38,114 bases of DNA from assembly GCA_013297695.1 (NCBI GenBank), contig JAAFHX010000014.1, positions 1 to 38,114 of the forward strand. The letters run 5' to 3'. This DNA is from Rhodobacterales bacterium. Lineage in GTDB: Bacteria; Pseudomonadota; Alphaproteobacteria; Rhodobacterales; Rhodobacteraceae. The notes under the pieces were generated by a model. It was given only the letters and a program-made list of their open reading frames with translations, did not search any database and had not been told where the DNA came from. Within the stretch, counting starts at the first letter, position 1, and each line of letters opens with the position of its first letter. A program made the translations under genes and the position numbers. Shown piece after piece: positions 1-5,699 of this stretch.

Positions 1-111
1 AGGGCAGGCGGTGCCTGGGTGGGGCGCGGCGTGCTGCGGGTGACGTTCTGGGGCGCGGTCGCCATGGCGGTGACGGCGGGGGTGGGTATGATCTTCGGCG
101 CAGTCGGCTGA
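1..111 (+). CDS. C-terminal end of a VIT/CCC1-like membrane protein (partial)
   Basis: Frame 1 is open from the first base to TGA at 109-111 and encodes 36 residues. A positively charged stretch (WVGRGVLRVT) is followed by a hydrophobic Gly/Ala-rich helix (FWGAVAMAVTAGVGMIFGAV). That is how VIT/CCC1-family iron or manganese transporters usually end: a last membrane helix with small residues and almost no tail after it. The 5' part lies outside the window, so the metal-binding residues cannot be checked. The GNAT gene starts 42 bp downstream on the same strand. The family call rests only on this last helix, and another polytopic membrane protein is possible. Confidence 0.5.
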   Translation, partial: RAGGAWVGRGVLRVTFWGAVAMAVTAGVGMIFGAVG

Positions 112-153
112 CGGGGTCTTTCCAATTCCGCTGCAGGGCGGCAGACTGCGGCG

Positions 154-696
154 ATGGACCCGGTTCATGCCCTGACGATCCGCCTTGCTTCGCCCGCCGA
201 TCTGGCCGAGGTGGATGCGCTGCTGGCCCACAGCTATCCGAAGCTGCTGGCGGCGGACTATGCGCCATCGGTCCTGGTGCTGGCGCTGCCGATCATCTCG
301 CGCGCGCGGCCTGAGCTTTTGGCCTCGGGCAGCTATTTCGTGGCGCTGGATGGCACGGGGCGGATGGTCGGCGCGGGCGGCTGGACCCGGGGCGCCCCAG
401 ACGGCGGGGACATGTCGGGCGGAATCGGCCATGTGCGCCATGTGGTGACGCGCGCTGGCGAGGTGCGGCGCGGGATCGGCCGTGCGCTGATGGGCTGCGC
501 GATGGAGGATGCGCAGGCTGCCGGCATCCGTCGGCTTGACTGCCTGTCAACCCGCACGGCGGTGCCGTTCTACAAGGCGCTTGGCTTTCGGGCCCTGGGC
601 CCGGTCGACGTTCCGCTGCGGCCCGGGATCGTCTTTCCGGCGGTGCGGATGCAGCATGAATTGATCCCGCACAAAAGCAAGGGGCCGGTCAACTGA
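154..696 (+). CDS. GNAT-family N-acetyltransferase
   Basis: The 180-residue protein has the GNAT fold signatures. An N-terminal beta-alpha segment begins TIRLASPADLAEVDALL. A central strand leads to the acetyl-CoA pyrophosphate loop RRGIGRALMGCAM (about residues 105-117, matching R-x-x-G-x-G/A). Near the C terminus, FYKALGFRALGPV is the typical YxxxGF element. Such enzymes transfer an acetyl group from acetyl-CoA to an amine; the substrate cannot be told from sequence. ATG 154 is the first in-frame start next to the conserved N terminus. The stop codon lies inside the hairpin that terminates the convergent Bax-inhibitor gene, so the two genes share a 3' boundary. Confidence 0.85.
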   Translation: MDPVHALTIRLASPADLAEVDALLAHSYPKLLAADYAPSVLVLALPIISRARPELLASGSYFVALDGTGRMVGAGGWTRGAPDGGDMSGGIGHVRHVVTRAGEVRRGIGRALMGCAMEDAQAAGIRRLDCLSTRTAVPFYKALGFRALGPVDVPLRPGIVFPAVRMQHELIPHKSKGPVN

Positions 697-704
697 CCGG
701 CCCC
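681..704 (-). terminator. Intrinsic terminator of the Bax-inhibitor-1 gene
   Basis: GGGGCCGGTCA and TGACCGGCCCC form a perfect 11-bp stem around a 2-nt loop (a 10-bp stem with a 4-nt loop is equally plausible). Read on the minus strand the stem is followed by TTGCTTTTG, so it fits an intrinsic terminator for the reverse gene that stops at 730. It overlaps the stop codon of the forward GNAT gene and may serve both. Confidence 0.75.
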
Positions 705-729
705 TGAACGTCCTGCGATGTGGCCTGCG

Positions 730-1467
730 TTACTCGCGGTTGCCCATGAACTGCAGCAGGAACATGAACATGTTGATGAAGTCGAGATAAAGCTGCAGCG
801 CGCCCATGATGGCGGCCTTGCCCAGCCATTCCTCGTTCCCCTGCGACGCCATCTGGATGTAGGTGTTCTTGATGTTCTGCGTGTCATAAGCCGTCAGACC
901 CGCGAAGATCAGCACGCCCAGAACCGAGATCGCGAACATCAGCGCCGAAGAGGCGAGAAAGATGTTGACGATCGAGGCCACGATCAGCCCGATCACGCCC
1001 ATCATCAGGAAGGTGCCGAAACCCGACAGGTCCTTCTTGGTGGTGTAGCCGTAGAGCGACAGCCCGGCGAAGGCGATGGCCGTCACGAGAAAGGTCTGCG
1101 CGATCGACACGCCGGTGAAAACCTGGAAGATCCAGGCGAGCGACAGGCCCATCACGGCGGCATAGGCGTAGAAGAACAGTTGCGCCGCTGCCACCGACAG
1201 GCGGTTGATCATCGCGCCGAAGGCAAAGACCATGATCAGCGGCAGGAACATGACGATCCAGCCGACGATGGTCATCCCGCCTTCGGGGTTGCGCAGGACC
1301 GAGAACAGCGCCTCGTTGTTGCCGACCGCCCAGGCGACGCCGCCGGTCAGCAGCATGCCCACGGACATCAGCCCGTAGACCTTGTTCATGTGGGCGCGAA
1401 GGCCCTCGTCGATCTGAGCCGTCCGGGCGCCTGCGCCGACCGAACGGATATTCTGGTATTCAGCCAT
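730..1467 (-). CDS. Bax inhibitor-1/YccA family membrane protein
   Basis: The 245-residue protein starts at ATG 1467 (MAEYQNIRS), behind a good GGAGG ribosome site. The longer ORF-track start at 1527 adds non-conserved residues. About seven hydrophobic segments follow a short cytoplasmic N terminus. The sequence matches BI-1 (UPF0005) proteins: VYGLMSVGMLLTGGVAWAV at the first helix, GLTAYDTQNIKNTY near the sixth, and ALQLYLDFINMFMFLLQFMG at the end. The AYDTQ and LYLDFINMF motifs are family hallmarks and carry the aspartates proposed to act as the pH-sensitive Ca2+-leak pair. The protein sits in the inner membrane, and its bacterial role is poorly defined. It is monocistronic, with its own terminator at 681-704. 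Confidence 0.93.
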   Translation of the reverse strand: MAEYQNIRSVGAGARTAQIDEGLRAHMNKVYGLMSVGMLLTGGVAWAVGNNEALFSVLRNPEGGMTIVGWIVMFLPLIMVFAFGAMINRLSVAAAQLFFYAYAAVMGLSLAWIFQVFTGVSIAQTFLVTAIAFAGLSLYGYTTKKDLSGFGTFLMMGVIGLIVASIVNIFLASSALMFAISVLGVLIFAGLTAYDTQNIKNTYIQMASQGNEEWLGKAAIMGALQLYLDFINMFMFLLQFMGNRE

Positions 1468-1554
1468 GTGAAGCCTCCGATGTTGTTCCCAAGGGCCGCA
1501 TCCCCGTTGGGCACAGCCTCGTGTCACGCGATATTGGAAGCGGGAGGGCGATAT

Positions 1555-1580
1555 TCAAGGATTTTCGTCAGAAATCCTGA
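1555..1580 (-). terminator. Hairpin after the DUF1127 gene, possible terminator
   Basis: TCAAGGATTT pairs with AAATCCTGA (one bulged A) around the loop TCGTCAG, starting 16 bp beyond the DUF1127 stop. There is no clear U-tract on the minus strand, so this is only a likely 3' structure. Confidence 0.35.
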
Positions 1581-1595
1581 AGACAGGGTGAAGCG

Positions 1596-1826
1596 TCAGC
1601 GATGCCACTCGGCAGGCACGTCCCAGACCGGGCGTGCGGCCTCGGCCCGGGCGGCGCGGCGCGACAGGCCGATATCGGCAAGGGCGGCGTCGTCAAGGCG
1701 GGCAAGGTGCTGGCGCTGGTGCCGCGCGGTCAGCGCAAGGGCAATGCGGCGTGCCAGCCGGTCGAGGGTGCCTTCCTTCTGCACCTGACGATAGGTCAGT
1801 TGTGCGGTGTGAAGCGAGGCGAACAT
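1596..1826 (-). CDS. DUF1127 domain-containing small protein
   Basis: The 76-residue protein has the arginine-rich DUF1127 motif in its second half: an LARLDDAALADIGLSR core followed by a run of Ala and Arg. In alphaproteobacteria, DUF1127 proteins are small basic proteins. Some take part in RNA turnover and in phosphate and carbon metabolism, but no single function can be assigned here. ATG 1826 is preceded by GGAAGGAAAG, a good ribosome site. The gene is transcribed away from the LysR gene at 1962, with a LysR-type box in the shared 135-bp spacer, so control by that regulator is possible. The N-terminal half (TAQLTYRQVQKEG) is less typical of the shortest family members. Confidence 0.85.
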   Translation of the reverse strand: MFASLHTAQLTYRQVQKEGTLDRLARRIALALTARHQRQHLARLDDAALADIGLSRRAARAEAARPVWDVPAEWHR

Positions 1827-1879
1827 GGTCTTTCCTTCCAGGGGTTCATTTGCAAGCGGTGATGTGATTCGTGCCGGGC

Positions 1880-1894
1880 ATCAAATCTGTTGAT
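1880..1894. promoter_or_regulatory. Candidate LysR-type operator (ATC-N9-GAT)
   Basis: ATCAA-ATCTG-TTGAT is an interrupted palindrome that fits the LysR-family ATC-N9-GAT (T-N11-A) pattern. It lies between the divergent DUF1127 and lysR-type genes and overlaps the proposed -35 of the latter. Confidence 0.45.
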
Positions 1895-1917
1895 CCTTCT
1901 GCCAGATCGCATAGCAT
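1890..1917 (+). promoter_or_regulatory. Candidate sigma-70 promoter of the LysR gene
   Basis: TTGATC and TAGCAT are separated by 16 bp, with the -10 about 45 bp before ATG 1962. The -35 overlaps the ATC-N9-GAT box, the arrangement expected for negative autoregulation. Sequence match only. Confidence 0.35.
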
Positions 1918-1961
1918 GAGTGAAATGAATGGTTTTGACGGCTGGAATCAGGAATCGTGAT

Positions 1962-2852
1962 ATGCCGCGCAATCTGGACCTGACCGCGCTGCGGTCTTTC
2001 GTGGCGGTGGCGGATGCCGGCGGGGTGACCCGGGCGGCGGGGTTCCTGAACCTGACGCAATCCGCCGTGTCGATGCAGATCAAGCGGCTGGAGGACATGC
2101 TGGAGATCGAGGTGCTTGACCGGTCGGCCCGCAAGGTCGCGCTGACGGCGGCGGGGGAGCAGCTTTTGGGCTATGCGCGGCGCATGCTGCATCTGAACGA
2201 CGAGGTCTTCGGGCGGCTGACTCATGATGCCTATGAAGGCGAAATCGTTCTGGGGGTACCGCATGACATTGTCTATCCGGCCATCCCGCAGGTGCTGCAG
2301 CGGTTGCACGCCGACTATCCCCGCATGAAGGTCAACCTGATATCGTCCTTCACCCGGGTCTTGAAGGCGCAGTTCGCGCGGGGCGAATGCGACATCATCC
2401 TGACCACCGAAGATGACCTTGATCCCGGCGGCGAGACGCTGGTGGAACTGCCGCTGGTCTGGATCGGCGCGCCCGGGGGCAGTGCATGGAAGCAGCGGCC
2501 GCTGCGGCTGGCCTATGAACATCACTGCATCTTCCGGACCGGGGTGCAGGCGCGGCTGGACGCTGCCGGCATCGCCTGGGAAATGGCGGTGGAAAGCGAG
2601 CAGACGCGCGCCATCGAAGCCAGCGTCAGCGCCGATCTGGCGGTGCATACCGTGCTGGCCGGATCGGAACCGCCACAGCTTGAACGGATCGCGCATCACG
2701 GCACCCTGCCCGATCTGGCCCGTACCAAGGTGAACCTTTACGTCGCGGACCCGGTGCACAGCCCGGTGGTCGATGTTCTGGCCGACCTGGTCCGCCGCGC
2801 CTATGCCGGACGCGCGGCGGGCGGAGGCGGCGCGCCGCAGCCCCGGACCTGA
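1962..2852 (+). CDS. LysR-family transcriptional regulator
   Basis: The 296-residue protein begins MPRNLDLTALRSFVAVADAG, the classic LysR winged helix-turn-helix start. The recognition helix region is FLNLTQSAVSMQIKRLEDML (residues about 32-51), followed by the RSARKVALTAAGEQLL wing. The remainder (about 90-290) is a two-lobed periplasmic-binding-like effector domain. ATG 1962 is chosen because the family N terminus begins there; the ORF-track start 33 bp upstream adds non-conserved residues. It is divergent from the DUF1127 gene, and LysR regulators often control the divergent neighbour. The effector is unknown. The stop codon is in the loop of a GC-rich hairpin. Confidence 0.92.
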   Translation: MPRNLDLTALRSFVAVADAGGVTRAAGFLNLTQSAVSMQIKRLEDMLEIEVLDRSARKVALTAAGEQLLGYARRMLHLNDEVFGRLTHDAYEGEIVLGVPHDIVYPAIPQVLQRLHADYPRMKVNLISSFTRVLKAQFARGECDIILTTEDDLDPGGETLVELPLVWIGAPGGSAWKQRPLRLAYEHHCIFRTGVQARLDAAGIAWEMAVESEQTRAIEASVSADLAVHTVLAGSEPPQLERIAHHGTLPDLARTKVNLYVADPVHSPVVDVLADLVRRAYAGRAAGGGGAPQPRT

Positions 2853-2860
2853 TCCGGGGC
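2840..2860 (+). terminator. GC-rich hairpin at the LysR stop codon
   Basis: GCCCCGGA-CCTGA-TCCGGGGC forms a perfect 8-bp stem with the stop codon in the loop, followed by CTTCTG. It may end the LysR transcript. The weak U content makes this tentative. Confidence 0.4.
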
Positions 2861-2934
2861 CTTCTGCCCGGCCCCCGCGCCGGACCCCTGGCACCTGTCC
2901 CCGGCGATGCGTCGCGGCACGGGGCGCGTGCCGG

Positions 2935-3897
2935 TCAGCCGATGCGGATGACCACCTTGCCCGTGGCCTTGCGGCTGCGCAGCAGGTCCAGCCCCTCGGG
3001 CGTGCGGTCAAAGGGCAGGACATGGCTGATGTGCGGATGCAGGCTGCCTTGCCGGAACCATTCCGTCAGCGTGGCAAGGCTGTCGGTCAGCACATCGGGG
3101 CGGAAGGTCATGTACCCGCCCCAGTACAGCCCGATGACCGACAGGTTCTTGACCAGCAGAAGGTTCGCCGGAATCTGCGGCACCTCGCCCCCGGCAAAGC
3201 CGATGGTCAGCAGCCGGCCTTCGGGGCGGGTGGCGCGCAGCGCCTCCAGGAATGCAGGCCCGCCGACGGTGTCATAGACCACATCGACGCCGCCGAGTGC
3301 CTTGAGCCGGCCGCGCAGGTCCGGATCGTCGCTGTCGATCAGGTGCAGCGCACCGGCCGCCCGGGCCACCTTCAGCTTGGCCGCCCCGCGCGCCGAGGCG
3401 ATCACCCGCGCGCCCATCCGTGCGCCGATCTCGACCGCCGTCAGGCCGACCCCGCCAGCCGCGCCCGTGACCAGAAGCGTTTCCCCGGGCCGCAGGCCCG
3501 CGCGGCGGTCCAGCGCAAGGTGCGAGGTACCATAGGCGATCTGAAAGCCCGCCGCCTGTTCCATCGACATCTCGTCAGGCACCGTGACGCAGCGTGCGGC
3601 GGGCACGACGGCATGGGTGGCAAGACCGCCTTTCCCCGCGACCACCGCAACGCGCGTGCCGGGTGCCGGACCGGTGACGCCCGGCCCGGGGTGCTCGACA
3701 ACTCCCGCCATCTCCAGCCCCGGCACGAAGGGTCTTGGCGGTGTGTCCTGATAGGTTCCGTTCAGCATCAGCAGGTCGGCAAAGTTCAACCCGCAGGCTG
3801 CGACCCGGATGCGCAGCTCCTCCGGCCCGGGCTCGGGCATCGGAACATCGGCAAACCGAGGCGCATTGTCGCCTTCAGGGACAAGAAAGGCACGCAT
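2935..3897 (-). CDS. NADPH:quinone oxidoreductase family protein (MDR superfamily)
   Basis: The 320-residue medium-chain dehydrogenase/reductase has an N-terminal GroES-like domain (EELRIRVAACGLNFADLLML; GLEMAGVVEHPGPGV). The Rossmann domain carries the dinucleotide-binding motif TGAAGGVGLTAVEIG (about residues 140-155), and the C terminus ends GKVVIRIG. No structural-zinc cysteine cluster is present, so this is the zinc-free quinone oxidoreductase branch, which reduces quinones or enones with NADPH. Two adjacent ATGs follow GGAGG. The second (3897) has better spacing than the first (3900), and the ORF-track start at 3978 is unsupported. Upstream is an AT-rich region with palindromes that may bind a regulator. 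The substrate cannot be assigned. Confidence 0.88.
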   Translation of the reverse strand: MRAFLVPEGDNAPRFADVPMPEPGPEELRIRVAACGLNFADLLMLNGTYQDTPPRPFVPGLEMAGVVEHPGPGVTGPAPGTRVAVVAGKGGLATHAVVPAARCVTVPDEMSMEQAAGFQIAYGTSHLALDRRAGLRPGETLLVTGAAGGVGLTAVEIGARMGARVIASARGAAKLKVARAAGALHLIDSDDPDLRGRLKALGGVDVVYDTVGGPAFLEALRATRPEGRLLTIGFAGGEVPQIPANLLLVKNLSVIGLYWGGYMTFRPDVLTDSLATLTEWFRQGSLHPHISHVLPFDRTPEGLDLLRSRKATGKVVIRIG

Positions 3898-3960
3898 CAT
3901 TCCTCCAGCACGGTCATGCACAAGAGTAGCAGGCGGTTCCACTGGCAACCAGAGGATGAA

Positions 3961-3977
3961 TGTTGCAAAACGCAACA
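3961..3977. promoter_or_regulatory. Palindromic operator candidate TGTTGC-N5-GCAACA
   Basis: A perfect 6-bp inverted repeat with a 5-bp spacer lies about 64 bp upstream of the quinone oxidoreductase start. A shorter related element (TTGC-ATC-GCAA) follows at 4002-4012. The size and symmetry suit a dimeric repressor; the protein that binds it is unknown. Confidence 0.35.
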
Positions 3978-4066
3978 ATCAAGGGATGAAAGCTTCGCAT
4001 TTTGCATCGCAATTTGAACACATCCTTATGCGCGAGTCTCGCACGAAGGATGAAGCCAGCGCGCGA

Positions 4067-4096
4067 TTGGATCGCCTTGTTACCCGTCTGTATAAT
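4067..4096 (+). promoter_or_regulatory. Candidate sigma-70 promoter of the XRE regulator gene
   Basis: TTGGAT is followed after 18 bp by a perfect TATAAT. The predicted transcription start (about 4103) lies about 125 nt before ATG 4228 and at the edge of the palindrome at 4106-4126. Confidence 0.45.
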
Positions 4097-4105
4097 TCGA
4101 CATAT

Positions 4106-4126
4106 CCGAAAAGACAGGTTTTTCGG
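4106..4126 (+). promoter_or_regulatory. Palindrome at the predicted XRE transcript start
   Basis: CCGAAAA-gacaggt-TTTTCGG is a perfect 7-bp inverted repeat just downstream of the TATAAT box. It could be the autoregulatory operator of the XRE protein, or a 5' stem-loop in its mRNA. Its position supports the operator reading but does not prove it. Confidence 0.4.
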
Positions 4127-4227
4127 GGCACGCGCAGATTCTTGGAAACAACCGCAGCGCGTGAAAATCTGGCACGCAAATTGCTTATAGAAGGGTAGGG
4201 GACACAACTCGTAGAACGGAAATTGAA

Positions 4228-4593
4228 ATGAAGCATCACGTTGACGCCCATGTCGGCAAAAGGATTCGGCACCGCCGCTGGATGGTCGGGATCACCCAGC
4301 AGCAACTGGCCGACAAGGTCGGGATCAAGTTCCAGCAGATCCAGAAGTACGAAACCGGGATGAACCGGGTCAGTGCCTCGCGTCTGTGGGACATTGCCGA
4401 TACGCTTGGCGTCGGGATCAGCTTTTTCTTCGAAGGGCTGGACGACGCGCGGGAAACCTCGGGCGCACAGGTGGGTGACATCCTGGGCGACAAGGAGGCG
4501 CTGGAACTCGTCCGGTCCTACTATGCGATCCCCGAGGCGCAGCGCCGCAGGCTGTTCGACCTGGCCCGCGTGCTGAGCGACGCCGCCGCCTGA
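4228..4593 (+). CDS. XRE-family helix-turn-helix transcriptional regulator
   Basis: The 121-residue protein has a Cro/CI-type HTH over residues about 8-65. It contains GKRIRHRRWMVGITQQQLAD, then the recognition helix IKFQQIQKYETGMNRVSASR and the closing helix LWDIADTLGVGISFFFEGL. The C-terminal 50 residues (GDKEALELVRSYYAIPEAQR) are an amphipathic helical tail common in alphaproteobacterial single-HTH regulators, probably for dimerisation. ATG 4228 starts at the conserved N terminus with only a weak ribosome site. The strong TATAAT promoter and the palindrome upstream suggest autoregulation. Its target genes are not evident; the HisN-like gene follows 80 bp downstream, past a hairpin. Confidence 0.9.
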   Translation: MKHHVDAHVGKRIRHRRWMVGITQQQLADKVGIKFQQIQKYETGMNRVSASRLWDIADTLGVGISFFFEGLDDARETSGAQVGDILGDKEALELVRSYYAIPEAQRRRLFDLARVLSDAAA

Positions 4594-4624
4594 CGAACGG
4601 CACGGCCCGTGCTCCTCTTGACCG

Positions 4625-4652
4625 ACCCTGCCGCGCGCGATAGCGGCAGGGT
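4625..4652 (+). terminator. Perfect 10-bp hairpin between the XRE and phosphatase genes
   Basis: ACCCTGCCGC-gcgcgata-GCGGCAGGGT is a perfect inverted repeat 31 bp after the XRE stop and 21 bp before the next start. No U-tract follows, so it could be a terminator, an attenuating hairpin or an mRNA processing point. Confidence 0.45.
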
Positions 4653-4673
4653 GCGTTCAAGGAGGGTCGGGTG

Positions 4674-5471
4674 ATGCCGCAACTGTCGAATTCCGATCGC
4701 GATGCCGTGCTTGCGACCGCTGCCGCGATGGCCGATGCGGCGCGTCAGGCGACCCTGCAGCATTTTCGCGCGGCGGGCCTGATGGCCGATACAAAGGAAA
4801 CCGACCGCTTCGACCCGGTGACCGTTGCCGACCGGCTGTCAGAGGACCGGATGCTGGAGGTTCTGGCGGCCCGCCGTCCGCAGGATGCCGTGCGGGGCGA
4901 GGAACGCGGGGCAAGGCCCGGAACGTCGGGGCTGACCTGGCATCTGGACCCGATCGACGGCACGCGGGCCTACCTGTGCGGCGCGCCGACCTGGGGTGTC
5001 CTGATCGCCGTCGCGGATGACTCCGGCCCGATCTACGGGATCATCGACCAGCCCTTCATCGGCGAGCGGTTCGAGGGCGGGCTTGGCCGGGCCTGCGTGA
5101 CGGGCCCGATGGGGCGGCGCGCGCTTGGCTGCCGGGGCGCACGGTCGCTGGATCAGGCCATTCTTCTTTCAACCTTTCCCGAAATCGGCACCGAGGCCGA
5201 GGGCGCGGCATTCCGCCGGGTCTCAGACCGGGTGCGCCTCACCCGCTATGGCATGGATTGCTATGGCTATGCCCTGCTGGCGGCGGGGCAGGTCGATCTG
5301 GTGATCGAGGCGGGGCTGCAAAGCTATGACGTGATGGCCCCCATTGCCGTGGTCGAGGCGGCAGGCGGCATCATGACCGACTGGCAGGGCCGCCCCGTGC
5401 ATGAGGGCGGGCAGGTGATCGCCGCAGCGAACCCGCAGGTTCACGCGGCGGCGCTGGCCCTGCTGGCCTGA
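4674..5471 (+). CDS. Inositol monophosphatase family protein (HisN-like histidinol-phosphatase)
   Basis: The 265-residue protein has the Mg2+-dependent phosphatase signatures in order. FDPVTVADRLSEDRMLEVL is followed by a glutamate-containing loop (RGEERG), then LDPIDGTRAYLCGAPTWGVL (about residues 90-110) with the DPIDGT metal site. The second metal motif is LQSYDVMAPIAVVEAAGG (about 220-238). The YDxMAP form and the LCGAPTWG segment resemble the HisN type of histidinol-phosphatase (histidine biosynthesis) more than true inositol phosphatases, but this is a resemblance only. GGAGG lies 8 nt before ATG 4674; the GTG at 4671 is a less likely start. No other his genes are adjacent. Confidence 0.85.
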   Translation: MPQLSNSDRDAVLATAAAMADAARQATLQHFRAAGLMADTKETDRFDPVTVADRLSEDRMLEVLAARRPQDAVRGEERGARPGTSGLTWHLDPIDGTRAYLCGAPTWGVLIAVADDSGPIYGIIDQPFIGERFEGGLGRACVTGPMGRRALGCRGARSLDQAILLSTFPEIGTEAEGAAFRRVSDRVRLTRYGMDCYGYALLAAGQVDLVIEAGLQSYDVMAPIAVVEAAGGIMTDWQGRPVHEGGQVIAAANPQVHAAALALLA

Positions 5472-5602
5472 GCCGTCTGCGGGCCAGAGGAAGTGCCGCG
5501 CGTCGGCGTTGCCTTGGGGTGCCGCGCCGTCCCCGGTCTTTCAGAACACTGCTGCAGAAGACTGTTCCATAGGACGATGAGCGATTTTCCGGTCAGGCCG
5601 AG

Positions 5603-5643
5603 GTTGCCCCGGCCCGTCAGCTTTGCGTAAGCTGCGCGGCAAC
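5603..5643 (+). promoter_or_regulatory. Nested inverted repeats in the 8-oxoguanine deaminase leader
   Basis: An outer GTTGCC/GGCAAC pair encloses an inner CAGCTT-tgcgt-AAGCTG hairpin. The structure ends 57 nt before the deaminase start, within an otherwise featureless 228-bp gap. It could be a structured mRNA leader or a pair of operators. I do not recognise a known riboswitch. Confidence 0.3.
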
Positions 5644-5699
5644 GCCCGGGCGCGTCCGGTGGCGGCATTTCCACCACAAGAGGCAGGTCGGAGCACCAC

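Larger units (their letters stand above)
3898..4227. other. AT-rich divergent intergenic region with promoter elements
   Basis: These 330 bp between the reverse oxidoreductase and the forward XRE regulator are clearly poorer in GC than the surrounding genes. They contain a TGTTGC-AAAAC-GCAACA palindrome, a second TTGC-ATC-GCAA element (4002-4012), a TTGGAT/TATAAT promoter and a CCGAAAA/TTTTCGG hairpin. A forward ORF (ATG 3956 or 3986 to TAG 4198) encodes 70-80 residues, but its third codon positions are only about half G/C, unlike the host genes. I treat the region as regulatory rather than coding. Confidence 0.6.

Noticed and set aside
718-1788. 356-residue forward ORF opposite the Bax-inhibitor gene
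   Set aside because: It is antisense to a clear BI-1 gene, rich in His, Gln, Asp and Arg as antisense frames of GC-rich genes are, and has no recognisable domain.
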